Positions 27,326 to 36,927 of a stretch of DNA of 64,000 nucleotides are shown here, in pieces; position 1 is the first letter of the stretch; each line of letters begins with the position of its first letter. The position numbers were made by a program, and so were the translations under genes. The notes beneath the pieces were generated by a model, which saw only the letters and a program-made list of their open reading frames with translations, was not told where the DNA came from and did not search any database. This stretch comes from Paenibacillus sp. SYP-B3998 (lineage in GTDB: Bacteria > Bacillota > Bacilli > Paenibacillales > NBRC-103111), in assembly GCF_010820665.1 (NCBI RefSeq), contig NZ_JAAIKC010000001.1, positions 1,509,417-1,573,416 on the forward strand. Direction: 5' to 3'.

Positions 27326-29992
27326 ATGTCGAATACCGAAGTAAATCTAGCTTTTTCCAAAAAAGTAATTGGCAGTTCAGAAACGATGAATGCCACGGTA
27401 AACCATGCCGTGGATGGAGATGTGAACACTTTCTGGCAGCCTCTGGGCATGGACAGGAAAGAGGATAATCAAGTTTGGATGACGATCGACTTGGGTGATA
27501 TTGTTTCCTTCAATAAGGTTGTTTTGCACCTAGCATCGGGCTTCATAAGTGAATATCACCTTCTCTATGCTCAAGATGAAGAAAAATGGATGAATGCTTA
27601 TGACTGGGATTCGTCCAAAGGCTGTATGAGTACCATAGAAACTGCGTTATTTCCTAGAGTTTCAGGGAGATATTTGAAGCTCGAAGTCGTGCTGTTCGAT
27701 CCCGATCGGGATTTCCAGTTGAAAGAAGTCGAAGTTTATGACATCCTGTCAATTGCTTCAGGTCCCTTATTAGATCGCATTTATTTTTCTGACCCATCTC
27801 TGGGTATTTTTTCACAGGATGACACCATCCCTTTACAGGTAGGAAGTACCGCCCGTTTGATATTAGAAGGCTTCCTGTCGGATAAATCGGAAGCGGACTT
27901 GACCGCTGCTGACATCTCATTCTCGAGTACGAACCCAAGTGTAGTCGAAATTGATGAAAACGGTGTTCTACTTGCAAAATATCCGGGTGTTGCACAAATC
28001 AAAGGCGTTGCGAATCTGGAAAGTGTGTCCCAAGCAGCCAGCATCTTTGTTGATGTTTATGAACCATCGGAGTGGACAGCGGACACATGGTTGGAGCACG
28101 AATCCATCGTTATGCAAATCGGTCAACCGTCATTGCTGACTCTAGGGAGTCCTTATCCTGTTTTGCATATCGTTCCTAATGAAACAACGATGGCCAAGGT
28201 TTCTTTGATCAACGGAAAGACAGGGGAATGTTTTGCCGTGCTTCCGGAACGAGAAATCGCCGCAAAAGAGGAAAGCGTCTTTGTTTTTCCAGGTCATGCT
28301 GTCAAGCTTGCGTTTTACGAAATATGTATAGCTTTAGTATCTAAGGATACATCCATTTTTTATGATGCTTTTTTCTTTACCGTTGTTGATCCGAAGACTT
28401 CGAGAGAAGGTCAAAGCACGATCGTTTTCTTGGGGGAGACAGGAAAGCTGGAATACGTGCCTGATTATAAAGGTAACCGCGTTTTAGATTTCTCCAATAG
28501 CGGGTATGGCGGTGGCGGCGTGAAACTGCCGGATATCGAGCCCGTTGTTGTTATTAAACCGTTGGCAGGCGATAATACGCAGCTAATTCAAGAAGGTATT
28601 GACCGTATATCGGCAATGCCTCGATCGGCTGAAGGTTTTCGTGGTGCTGTGATATTGAAGAAAGGCATCTATGAAATAAGCGGAAAGCTGCGTATCAGCG
28701 CGAGCGGTGTTGTAATTCGAGGGGATGGTGCTCATGTTGGGGGTACATTGCTGTATGCAACAGGGAAAATCCAACGGAATTTGATTGAAATTTCCGGTGT
28801 GGCAGGTCCACAGTTACTGGTAGATACGAAAACGCCCATTACCGATTTATATGTTCCTTCGGGAGCCCGCTCTTTTCATGTCAAGGATGCTTCGAACTTT
28901 CAGATAGGTGATATGATTAAAGTTATGCGTTATAGCAATGAACGTTGGATTCATGCGATCGGCATGGATACCATACGGATGCGACCCGTAACGGGAGGGA
29001 CAGTCCCGTGGCCGCCTTTTCAATTGGAATTCGACCGAGTAATCACACAGATAGATGGAAATCACTTGACGATTGACGCACCTATAGCAAGTGCGATTGA
29101 AAGCCGCTGGGGTGGAGGAGCAATCGTTAAATATGAGGATTCTGAACGTATCGAACAAATCGGCATCGAAAATTTACGGGTTGATGTGGCATTTGACGCT
29201 ACACTTACAGATACGCGAATCGATGGCAACGAGGGAAGCTTTTCTTATTATGCGGATGAAAATCATGCAATTAACTTTATTTATGCGGATAATGTCAAGC
29301 ATGCATGGATACGGAATATTATCGGTTTTCATTTGCAGCATGCGTTAGTTCAGGTAGGACGCAATGCGAAGTGGATGACCATTCAGGATTGCGTAGCTTA
29401 TGAATTTATCAGCGTTATTACAGGAGGACGACGCTACCCGTATCATCTGATGGGTGAATTAACGCTTGTACAGCGAGCATATGCAGAAAAAGCAAGGCAC
29501 GCATTTGCAGTAGATGCCCGGGTTGCTGGCCCCAATGTATTCCTAGATTGTGAATCAAATATTGATTATAACACTAGCGAACCGCATCATCGTTGGTCGG
29601 TTGGTTGTTTGTATGACAATGTTACAGGACGGATCCACATCCAGGATCGTGGTTGGCTCGGTAGCGGCCATGGATGGTCAGGTGCTAACTATGTTGCTTG
29701 GAATACGAAAAATGAGCTTGTCTCCCAACAGCCGCCAACGGCCCAAAACTATGCAATTGGCCATGTAGGAACGAAGGGCACATCATTTCTTCCCAACGCT
29801 TATGATCCAAGGCCTCGAGAAGATGGGTATTGGGAAAGCTTTGGAGCACACGTGCATCCCCGAAGTTTGTATATCCAGCAACTGGAGGATCGTCTTGGCC
29901 CTGAAGGGGTAAGTAACCTTCAAGGCATTCCCATTATCAACAGGAAAGAGCCTGGAGAATCTGAATTATACTTCGAATTAAGGAGTGAATAG
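27326..29992 (+). CDS. F5/8C + Ig-like + parallel beta-helix protein
   Basis: This protein has about 888 residues from the ATG at 27326 (TTGGAGG upstream); an in-frame ATG at 27281 and GTG at 27269 also exist. Residues ~5-145 form a CBM32/F5-8C-like module (NLAFSKKVIGSSETMNATVNHAVDGDVNTFWQPL). An Ig-like/BIG2-type segment follows (ADISFSSTNPSVVEIDENGVLLAKYPG). The C-terminal half is a right-handed beta-helix of the pectate-lyase superfamily (FRGAVILKKGIYEISGKLRISASGVVIRGDG, then repeats to HAWIRNIIGF and VGRNAKWMTIQDC). Unusually for such a modular protein, I see no signal peptide. It overlaps nothing and leads directly into GH105. It could be a lyase or glycosidase on acidic oligosaccharides; no catalytic residues can be assigned. 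Confidence 0.75.
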   Translation: MSNTEVNLAFSKKVIGSSETMNATVNHAVDGDVNTFWQPLGMDRKEDNQVWMTIDLGDIVSFNKVVLHLASGFISEYHLLYAQDEEKWMNAYDWDSSKGCMSTIETALFPRVSGRYLKLEVVLFDPDRDFQLKEVEVYDILSIASGPLLDRIYFSDPSLGIFSQDDTIPLQVGSTARLILEGFLSDKSEADLTAADISFSSTNPSVVEIDENGVLLAKYPGVAQIKGVANLESVSQAASIFVDVYEPSEWTADTWLEHESIVMQIGQPSLLTLGSPYPVLHIVPNETTMAKVSLINGKTGECFAVLPEREIAAKEESVFVFPGHAVKLAFYEICIALVSKDTSIFYDAFFFTVVDPKTSREGQSTIVFLGETGKLEYVPDYKGNRVLDFSNSGYGGGGVKLPDIEPVVVIKPLAGDNTQLIQEGIDRISAMPRSAEGFRGAVILKKGIYEISGKLRISASGVVIRGDGAHVGGTLLYATGKIQRNLIEISGVAGPQLLVDTKTPITDLYVPSGARSFHVKDASNFQIGDMIKVMRYSNERWIHAIGMDTIRMRPVTGGTVPWPPFQLEFDRVITQIDGNHLTIDAPIASAIESRWGGGAIVKYEDSERIEQIGIENLRVDVAFDATLTDTRIDGNEGSFSYYADENHAINFIYADNVKHAWIRNIIGFHLQHALVQVGRNAKWMTIQDCVAYEFISVITGGRRYPYHLMGELTLVQRAYAEKARHAFAVDARVAGPNVFLDCESNIDYNTSEPHHRWSVGCLYDNVTGRIHIQDRGWLGSGHGWSGANYVAWNTKNELVSQQPPTAQNYAIGHVGTKGTSFLPNAYDPRPREDGYWESFGAHVHPRSLYIQQLEDRLGPEGVSNLQGIPIINRKEPGESELYFELRSE

Positions 29993-29993
29993 C

Positions 29994-31097
29994 ATGAAAA
30001 AATCAGTGGCTTTTGAACATTATGCCGACATTATTACCAAGCTCATTTATCAGATGAAGCATTTAAAGCCAACCTTCCAGGAGAGTGTGGCGATAGGTAT
30101 TGTCTCCATGGATAATTGGGAATGGCCGCAGGGAGTAGGGCTTTTTGCACTCTATTCTTATTATAGAGATACCGGTAATTTAGCGATAAGAGACGATTTG
30201 ATCCAGTGGTTTGATAAACGTATTGCCGAAGGCTTACCTGAGAAAAATGTAAATACCATGTGTCCTATGTTGACACTAAGCTATTTGGCCGAAGAAACGG
30301 GAAGTGCCCACTACATGGACCTCTGTAAAGAGTGGGTTACTTATGTGATGGAAGAAATGCCCAGGACAGATGAAGGCGGGCTTCAACACATCGTTACCAG
30401 AAATCGTAATGAAGGTCAGATTTGGGATGATACGCTATATATGACCGTCTTATTTGTAGCTAGAATGGGAGTACTGTTACAAGATGACACCTATTTCCAA
30501 GAAAGCATACGGCAATTCTTCGTGCACCTCAAATATTTAACGGATGTGAAGACAGGATTGTTCTATCATGGCTGGACGTTCATCGGGTGCCATCATTATG
30601 CCGAAGCCTTATGGGCCCGAGGGAATTCCTGGTATACCGCTGGACTTGTAGACTATTTGGACATTGCCCCGCTACCAACGGGTGTAAGCCAGTTTTTACT
30701 TACTTCTTTGGAGCGGCAGGTTCGCGCATTATCAAGGCTCCAGCATGAAAGCGGGCTTTGGCATACATTATTAGATAAACCGGATTCCTATTTGGAAACC
30801 TCCGCGTCAGCTGCCTTTGCTTACGGCATTTTGAAAGCGGTACGTAAAGGCTTTTTGGCTGAAGCTTATCGAGCTGTAGGATTAAAAGCACTAGAAGGCG
30901 TATTGCATAAAATTGATGAAGCCGGTATCGTTCACGGTGTTTCCTATGGCACTGGATTGAAGGGTGATCTCGATTATTATCGTAATATTAAACAATGTCC
31001 GATGCCTTATGGTCAGTCGATGGCGCTTCTGCTTATGGTCGAGGCAAGTAAATTAGAAGATGATCGTGTCACCAAATCCAAGATGACCTTAAGTTAG
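29994..31097 (+). CDS. GH105-like unsaturated uronyl/rhamnogalacturonyl hydrolase (YteR-like)
   Basis: This (alpha/alpha)6-barrel enzyme has about 367 residues from the ATG at 29994 (AAGGAG 8 nt upstream). The motifs MDNWEWPQGVGLFALYSYY, GQIWDDTLYMTVLFVARMG (containing the family's general-acid aspartate in WDDTL), WARGNSWYTAGLVDYL and CPMPYGQSMALLLMVEA match GH105. The family removes 4,5-unsaturated uronic acids, which are produced only by polysaccharide lyases. Its presence therefore predicts a lyase acting on the same substrate, with the proteins at 18810 and 27326 as candidates. It begins 1 nt after the beta-helix stop and is cytoplasmic. Confidence 0.88.
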   Translation: MKKSVAFEHYADIITKLIYQMKHLKPTFQESVAIGIVSMDNWEWPQGVGLFALYSYYRDTGNLAIRDDLIQWFDKRIAEGLPEKNVNTMCPMLTLSYLAEETGSAHYMDLCKEWVTYVMEEMPRTDEGGLQHIVTRNRNEGQIWDDTLYMTVLFVARMGVLLQDDTYFQESIRQFFVHLKYLTDVKTGLFYHGWTFIGCHHYAEALWARGNSWYTAGLVDYLDIAPLPTGVSQFLLTSLERQVRALSRLQHESGLWHTLLDKPDSYLETSASAAFAYGILKAVRKGFLAEAYRAVGLKALEGVLHKIDEAGIVHGVSYGTGLKGDLDYYRNIKQCPMPYGQSMALLLMVEASKLEDDRVTKSKMTLS

Positions 31098-31392
31098 TTC
31101 ACTATCAACATAAATAACTAGTATGTCATCTTCCCTCCCATAAATTATGATTTTGAAAAGAGAAAGGAAGGAGGTGCCCCTTTTTGGAAAGCGCTTGCAA
31201 TATCTTGCGAGTTAGATTTGTTGTCACCGTTGATACAAGTGTACTTGCTTGTGTTCAAGTACTTTTCTCTGTTAACGAACGGTGATCGCAATCAAGTTTT
31301 TTAATCCTCCCATCAACAGAGATATGGGGAGCGGATTGATTTGAAGCGGGTTCACCGGATTTTCGAATCATACGCATATTGAGGGAGGAAAC
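31098..31392. promoter_or_regulatory. Leader region of the SLH-protein gene with cre-like site and a hairpin
   Basis: This 295-nt gap contains no gene. GGAAAGCGCTTGCA at 31186-31199 resembles a cre site (12 of 14). GTACTTG at 31241-31247 and CAAGTAC at 31256-31262 form a perfect hairpin followed by TTTTCTCT, a possible weak terminator or leader attenuator. The ribosome binding site GAGGGAGG of the surface-protein gene is at its right end. Confidence 0.5.
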
Positions 31393-34300
31393 ATGAAACC
31401 AATGGTCATGAAAAAAAAGTTATCACGATTAGTCACATTCGCAATGATATTCTCCATGTTTGCTACGGTAGATTTGGTGCAAGCAGAAACAACACCTGCA
31501 ACACCAACGACATCTGTAGTACCAACTGGAACTGCTCCTGCAACACCAACATCAGCACCAAGTGTTACACCAACCACAACACCAGCTCCAACCAAACCAG
31601 CATCTTCCCTATCCCCATCTCCTGGATCAGCAGCAGTACCTTTGGATACACAAGCTAAGTTTAAAGCCTTGCAAGCAAAAGGAATTTTGGAAGGTTCTGA
31701 CGAAGCGGGCACAGCAGCTCTGGATCAAATTTTGACTCGTGCGCAATTAGCAAAAACAATTGTTTTATTGAGTAATCTGAAAGAAGATAAAGCTGCTGGC
31801 TCAGTCTATACGGATGTGGATAGTTCGAATTGGGCTCTTGGATTTATCGGTGCAGCAACAAAAGCGGGTTATATGGAAGGCATAGCATCTGGGCACTTCG
31901 ATCCAGCGGGTCAAGTAACAATTGAGCAAGCTGCATCCGTATTTGTACGCGTGCTTAAACTTAAAGCAGATGAATCGTCAGCCGTTGCTGGAACCGTCTC
32001 CGCTTGGGCGAAAGGAAACGTTGCCGCAGCAATCGAAGCTGGTTTCATTACCAAAACAACAGATTATACAGTAGCTGCTAAGCGTGAACTGCTTGTCAGT
32101 TCAGCTTACCAAGCTTATACCACACTACAAGCTGGCGAAACAGTGCCCGCTGTGACCAAAGTCTCCGTTGCAGAATTCAAAGCAACAGGCGCAAAAACAT
32201 TATGGGTCAAACTAAATGGCGCTGTTGCGGACACGACCAAGTTAACTATCTCTGTTCTACGTGGCGGAAGCAATGGAACCTCAGCAGCAAGCACACCAAA
32301 ATGGCATGCAGCAAAGAACGAAGTAACCCTAACACTCGATACAAAAATGACGGATGGCGTTTACTCGGTAAAGTTGGAAGCTGTAAAAGATGGCGGTCTA
32401 ACCATCGATAAAGGAAACGCTGATGTAACTGTCACGAGTGAGAACATTACCAAAATTGAGTTTAATACAGCTTCGGATACCTTGGCACAAGGGAAGATCA
32501 AAATTGGATTCAAGGCAACGAATCAGTACAACGAAGTATCTGACCTAAGTGCCTCTCGTTTCACCATACTGACGAGTCCAGAGTTGGATGCGTATTCTGC
32601 CAGTGACAGCCAGTCTTTGAATATTGACGTAACAAGCGCAGTCTACTCCAGAAAATTACTGAAAGATCAAAAAATTGAAGTGAGAGTTGCCACACCTGAT
32701 TTCTCAGCTCAGGCAGTAAAGTCCTTTACTGTAGGTGACCCTCAATCTATTGCTAAAATAGAATTAGGGGATATTACTTACGTAAATGGCAAAACGAATC
32801 TTGAGGCAGGCGATATTGCATCGATTGCTTACAAAGCTTTTGACCAATATGGTTTTCAAGTAACCGATCTTGATGTATTGGCTAAAAATACGAAGACCTA
32901 TACAAGCAGCGCTGGTGTAATTGATTCTACAGCCACTGAACCTCCTCAAGGTTTTGGCTTTGTAGTTGACTACACCGGGGATAATCTTCCCGAGCTGAAA
33001 GTAAAAGCGGCTTCGACAATTAATACATACCGTGATCAAGATGTAACGCTTACTGTATTTGCTTTTTCTTCCGGCCAAGAAGCATCGAAAATAATGAAGG
33101 TATCGAACCAAAAGACACCATATGAGGTTAGCTTTGGTGCTTTCCCTAATACAATTGCTGTTGGTGACGATGACCTATTTATACCAATTATCGTTAAGGA
33201 TCAAGCCGGTACAATTTTCAACACGGATGAAGTTGTGAATAGTGCTGACAAAATTAAGGTTTTCGGTTATGGGATTCATACGGTTACGGTTGGCGGAAAA
33301 GATATTTCTGGCAATTATGTGGGGGGAATTGAGAAAGAAGGCGGTAATCGAGGCAAAATTCGGATTTCTGACTTGAAGTCCCTTGGCGATAAAAACACTG
33401 GCGTGCTGACAGTTAAAGCCATGATAGTTGCTACAGGCAAGACCGCATCTTACACGGCAAGCGTTGTTGGTAAACGTCATCCGAACTCCGTGTTCCTTTC
33501 CGTTACACCCAAAGTAAAAATGCTGCCTTCTCTTGATTTAAATGATGGAAAAACTGAAAATATATTCAGACTAAAGTACAAAGACCAATACGGGGAAGAA
33601 TTCGATAGAGATTATAGGGGGTATACCGTTCAACTCAGTTTCAACAAAATATCGGGTTCGGTCACGGATGCTGTCTACTTCTCCAGAGGAGGATATACGT
33701 GGGATAAAGATACGAAGCTCCCGAATAATCCGACTCGATTGGACTCAGCGATCAAATCTATCATTCTAGAGGGTGTAGATGCAACGCGTGATGGTTATAA
33801 CCCTCTAGCAAATGAAATCGGGTATTACCGTGATAAAGATTTGCTCTTTACTTCGAACATTGGCGATAACAATGAAGGGAATTATCAGTTAACAGCCAAA
33901 CTATTCAAAGGAGATTTAACGGCTGTAACAGCAGGGACTGCATCCTTACTTTCAACTACAGTTAGTTCTACGCAGCTATTAAAGGCTAAAGAGTCTGACA
34001 GTTTAACTTATACGATAACACCATTTACGAATGGCATCTACACGATTGATAAACTCAGCGGTGCCCTCCAAGGTGCCAAGACAACCGTCGTCAAGGATGT
34101 ATATTCAACAGAAGGCTACGCTTTAGAGAACATGTTTGCAGGCAAAGTAATCCTAACAGCTAAAGATTCTAGTGGGAATATCGTTCAATTACCGAACAAT
34201 CCAATAAAAGCGGTAACGACTTCCAATCCACAAGTTTCAGCTGTCGTTAATAAGCCTAAAGCCGATGGTGCAGTTGCCAAAGACTTCGATGGCTATGGGA

Positions 34301-35025
34301 TTCGTGGAAAAAACGTAGGAACGACAAGTATTTCAACCGTGTTCAAACCATCCAATTATACGGGGTACAAATTCGCTTTTCTTGAAAACATAGCGATTAA
34401 AGAAGAAGGATTGTTTGCCAGCTCATTGACAGCTTCCTTTAACGGTAAATCAAGATCCATTTGGTTGTCTGCTTTGAAATCCGGCGTTAATATTTACACG
34501 GGGAATGATACTGGCAAGCTCAATCAAAAGCAAACCTTTAGCAATATTACCTTAAGTGATCAATACGGAAATAATACGTTTAAAAACAGTTCAGTTATCC
34601 GAGTGGCTTCAGTATTTGGTATCCAAATTTTCATTAGTAATATACGATGGGCTACGGAAAACATCGTTCCAGGTTCAGGTTATCTGGCTGTCGAATCCAA
34701 TGTTAGTGGTGTAAATAACGTAAATGGGTTAGCGAATGCGCCGTATCCGCTAATTGGGCCGGACGCAAAAGGCGAGTATGTATATCCATTAGATGACAAA
34801 GTGATAGGAGCAGCAGCGGGCAAAGCAGTAGACCCTACGGATTGGGTTTTCTCGTCGGTTAATCCTACTGTTCGTCTCCTTCGCGGAGACGCTAAATATG
34901 TCTACATCCCTGCTAAATCTGTGATTAACGGTACTGATGTGGAAGTAGCATCATTCACAGCAACGATGATCACGGCTAATGGCAAATCGATATCAGTTGA
35001 TGTGTTCCCTGATGCAAGTAAGTAA
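31393..35025 (+). CDS. Large SLH-domain surface protein with Ig-like repeats
   Basis: This 1210-residue exported protein has a signal peptide (MKPMVMKKKLSRLVTFAMIFSMFATVDLVQA), a Thr/Pro-rich linker, and about three S-layer-homology repeats at residues ~90-260 (VYTDVDSSNWALGFIGAATKAGYMEGIASGHFDPAGQVTIEQAASVFVRVL) that bind secondary cell-wall polymer. About 900 residues of repeated beta domains follow. The repeats share a DQYG-type motif (FDQYGFQVTDL, YKDQYGEEFDRD, SDQYGNNTF), as seen in S-layer and adhesin-like proteins. GAGGGAGG precedes the start. It may be an S-layer component or cell-surface scaffold; no enzyme domain is visible. Confidence 0.88.
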   Translation: MKPMVMKKKLSRLVTFAMIFSMFATVDLVQAETTPATPTTSVVPTGTAPATPTSAPSVTPTTTPAPTKPASSLSPSPGSAAVPLDTQAKFKALQAKGILEGSDEAGTAALDQILTRAQLAKTIVLLSNLKEDKAAGSVYTDVDSSNWALGFIGAATKAGYMEGIASGHFDPAGQVTIEQAASVFVRVLKLKADESSAVAGTVSAWAKGNVAAAIEAGFITKTTDYTVAAKRELLVSSAYQAYTTLQAGETVPAVTKVSVAEFKATGAKTLWVKLNGAVADTTKLTISVLRGGSNGTSAASTPKWHAAKNEVTLTLDTKMTDGVYSVKLEAVKDGGLTIDKGNADVTVTSENITKIEFNTASDTLAQGKIKIGFKATNQYNEVSDLSASRFTILTSPELDAYSASDSQSLNIDVTSAVYSRKLLKDQKIEVRVATPDFSAQAVKSFTVGDPQSIAKIELGDITYVNGKTNLEAGDIASIAYKAFDQYGFQVTDLDVLAKNTKTYTSSAGVIDSTATEPPQGFGFVVDYTGDNLPELKVKAASTINTYRDQDVTLTVFAFSSGQEASKIMKVSNQKTPYEVSFGAFPNTIAVGDDDLFIPIIVKDQAGTIFNTDEVVNSADKIKVFGYGIHTVTVGGKDISGNYVGGIEKEGGNRGKIRISDLKSLGDKNTGVLTVKAMIVATGKTASYTASVVGKRHPNSVFLSVTPKVKMLPSLDLNDGKTENIFRLKYKDQYGEEFDRDYRGYTVQLSFNKISGSVTDAVYFSRGGYTWDKDTKLPNNPTRLDSAIKSIILEGVDATRDGYNPLANEIGYYRDKDLLFTSNIGDNNEGNYQLTAKLFKGDLTAVTAGTASLLSTTVSSTQLLKAKESDSLTYTITPFTNGIYTIDKLSGALQGAKTTVVKDVYSTEGYALENMFAGKVILTAKDSSGNIVQLPNNPIKAVTTSNPQVSAVVNKPKADGAVAKDFDGYGIRGKNVGTTSISTVFKPSNYTGYKFAFLENIAIKEEGLFASSLTASFNGKSRSIWLSALKSGVNIYTGNDTGKLNQKQTFSNITLSDQYGNNTFKNSSVIRVASVFGIQIFISNIRWATENIVPGSGYLAVESNVSGVNNVNGLANAPYPLIGPDAKGEYVYPLDDKVIGAAAGKAVDPTDWVFSSVNPTVRLLRGDAKYVYIPAKSVINGTDVEVASFTATMITANGKSISVDVFPDASK

Positions 35026-35040
35026 ATTCAAGTTAAAAGA

Positions 35041-35065
35041 GAAGACCATAGAGGTCTTCTTTTTT
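35041..35065 (+). terminator. Rho-independent terminator after the SLH-protein gene
   Basis: The hairpin GAAGACC / GGTCTTC is followed directly by TTTTTT, 16 nt after the stop codon. Confidence 0.88.
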
Positions 35066-35125
35066 AGCTCAATTTGCACAGTATAAAAAAGCAAAGAAAT
35101 TTTTTGTGAGTAGCGTGCAAATGTT

Positions 35126-35384
35126 TGTGAGCGTTTACAAAAATTTCGCTGCAGTATTCTCAAACCTGTTATTTTAAGGTAAAATAAAAACAGCAGTAAA
35201 TTGTTCAAGAGGTTAAAAGTGATTCGGTGTTAGCATGTACACGGACTCATTTTTCAATAGATAACACCTCTTTTAGCCTAAAAGTATAAACGTTTAAACT
35301 AATGTGGTAGAGGAGGGAAGAAAGCGTTTGAAATATTGAAAAGTTGTTAATAAGGAGGTTTCTTGCCTGAAGGTTGAAACGCTT
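35126..35384 (+). promoter_or_regulatory. Cluster of cre/LacI-type operator-like sites upstream of the chitosanase
   Basis: Four short sites share the core AA(A/G)CG(T/C)TT. They are TGTGAGCGTTTACA at 35126-35139 (13 of 14 to cre), TATAAACGTTTAAA at 35285-35298, AAGCGTTT at 35322-35329 and AAACGCTT at 35377-35384. Repeated sites before one secreted enzyme suggest binding by CcpA or another LacI-family repressor. Confidence 0.5.
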
Positions 35385-35453
35385 AACTTATTTCACGGGA
35401 ATTAGAAAACCAATGATATTTGCAACTATCTTATTATTTCAGGAGGGATTTTA

Positions 35454-36824
35454 TTGAATATGACCAACGCTGCGCCATCCAAAAAAACGGGGAAATTATT
35501 TTTTCTTGTTTTCCTTTGCTTTGCTATCGTGATTTCAATGTTTAGTCTAGTGCCATCTTTTCAAACAAAAGCTTTTGCTGCGGGGAATCTTGCGTTAGGG
35601 AAGGTGTATAATGCTTCAACAACTTGGAGTTCATCTTACTCCGCGAATCTTGCGTTTGACGGAAATAGTTCCACTCGCTGGTCCGCATCAAGCGGTTCGC
35701 TAAACAATCAATGGATAAGCATTGACTTCGGTACGGCCACAACGTACGATCAGGCGGTAATCAAGGAAGTTACTTTCCAAAGAGTAACGAGCTACAAGCT
35801 TCAATCTTCTGATGATGGCAGCACCTATACTGATATTTCCGGAACTACAGGCACTACGCTTGGCGCTAGTAAAACCATTAATTTCTCGCCAGTATCCTCG
35901 AGGTATTTACGCTTATATGTCAATTCCGCATCCGCAGTACCTACGTTAAATGAGATCGAAGTATACAGTCAATCTACAACACCGACACCTACGCCAACAA
36001 CAACACCTAATCCTACACCGACACCGACTACAACACCACCGCCTACATCGCATGACAGCAAATTCCCGCCAGGCACTCTCCAGTTTCTGTGGAGCAAAAC
36101 AGGACTTGATGGCGAGCAATGGGATAATATTATGAAGCTTATCAACAAACCTGAGCAAGATAATATTAATTGGACTGAGTACTATGGCTACTGTGAAAAC
36201 ATCAATGATGATCGTGGATTTACGATTGGCATCTTCGGCGCTACGACAGGCGGCACCAATGACGATGGTCCTGATGGACCGGCACTTTTCAAGGAATTTG
36301 ATGCGAGTAGCGGTTCGAGCAATCCAACCATCGCAGGAGGGCTGTCACGTGCAGGCGTACATGGAACTATGCAAGGTTCGATTCTAAAAATCACGGACAG
36401 CAAAAGCTATTTCTGTGGCAAAATCAATTCCTTGCAAAACAACGCTGCATGGAGAGATGCCATGTGGAACACATTCTACAAAGTATATATCAAATACAGT
36501 GTAGAGCAAGCGAGTCAGCGCGGTTTCACTACAGCTCTTACGATCGGTTCTTTTGTCGATACAGCGTTAAATCAAGGCGCTGCTGGTAATTCTGGTAGTC
36601 TTGAAGGTGTCCTTTCACGTTCTGGAAATAGTACAAACGAGAAAACCTTCATGACGAATTTCTACGCTAAACGTACTTTAATCGTAGATACTAATCAATA
36701 TAACCAACCACCAAATGGAAAGAACCGCGTGAAGGAATGGAGTTCGCTCTTGAATATGGGCGAAACTGATCTGAAAAATGCAGATGCAGCAGTAGTAAGC
36801 GTCACAGACTGGGAGATGCACTAG
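35454..36824 (+). CDS. Secreted chitosanase: CBM32 module plus GH46 catalytic domain
   Basis: This 456-residue protein has a signal peptide ending near TKAFAAG, a CBM32/F5-8C module (~45-172), a Thr/Pro linker (~174-198) and a GH46 domain. The catalytic pair can be placed: E234 in NKPEQDN and D252 in ENINDDRGFTIG. They are 18 residues apart, exactly as Glu22 and Asp40 in the Streptomyces N174 enzyme. It hydrolyses chitosan outside the cell. The TTG at 35454 has AGGAGGG 6 nt upstream; an ATG at 35460 is also possible. The CBM32 module is a close relative of that in the protein at 18810. It is transcribed alone, with a terminator downstream. Confidence 0.93.
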   Translation: MNMTNAAPSKKTGKLFFLVFLCFAIVISMFSLVPSFQTKAFAAGNLALGKVYNASTTWSSSYSANLAFDGNSSTRWSASSGSLNNQWISIDFGTATTYDQAVIKEVTFQRVTSYKLQSSDDGSTYTDISGTTGTTLGASKTINFSPVSSRYLRLYVNSASAVPTLNEIEVYSQSTTPTPTPTTTPNPTPTPTTTPPPTSHDSKFPPGTLQFLWSKTGLDGEQWDNIMKLINKPEQDNINWTEYYGYCENINDDRGFTIGIFGATTGGTNDDGPDGPALFKEFDASSGSSNPTIAGGLSRAGVHGTMQGSILKITDSKSYFCGKINSLQNNAAWRDAMWNTFYKVYIKYSVEQASQRGFTTALTIGSFVDTALNQGAAGNSGSLEGVLSRSGNSTNEKTFMTNFYAKRTLIVDTNQYNQPPNGKNRVKEWSSLLNMGETDLKNADAAVVSVTDWEMH

Positions 36825-36885
36825 TAGGATGATTTGGGGTAAACCCATTCACTTGTGACGACATCATCAGAATGAAGCTGTAAAA

Positions 36886-36927
36886 ACAAGAACAGCCTTG
36901 CTCTAAAGGTTGTTCTTGTTTTTTTTG
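36886..36927 (+). terminator. Rho-independent terminator after the chitosanase gene
   Basis: A 14-bp stem ACAAGAACAGCCTT / AAGGTTGTTCTTGT (one G-T pair) is followed by a run of eight T. Confidence 0.9.

Noticed and set aside
31368..31712. 114-codon minus-strand ORF rich in Gly, Ala and Val
   Set aside because: It is the antisense shadow of the Thr/Pro/Ala-rich linker of the SLH protein, whose repetitive codons keep other frames open.
35970..36060. Tandem repeat of ACACCGACACCTAC-type units, at first sight a short repeat array
   Set aside because: It encodes the Thr/Pro linker of the chitosanase in frame; it is neither CRISPR nor a mobile repeat.
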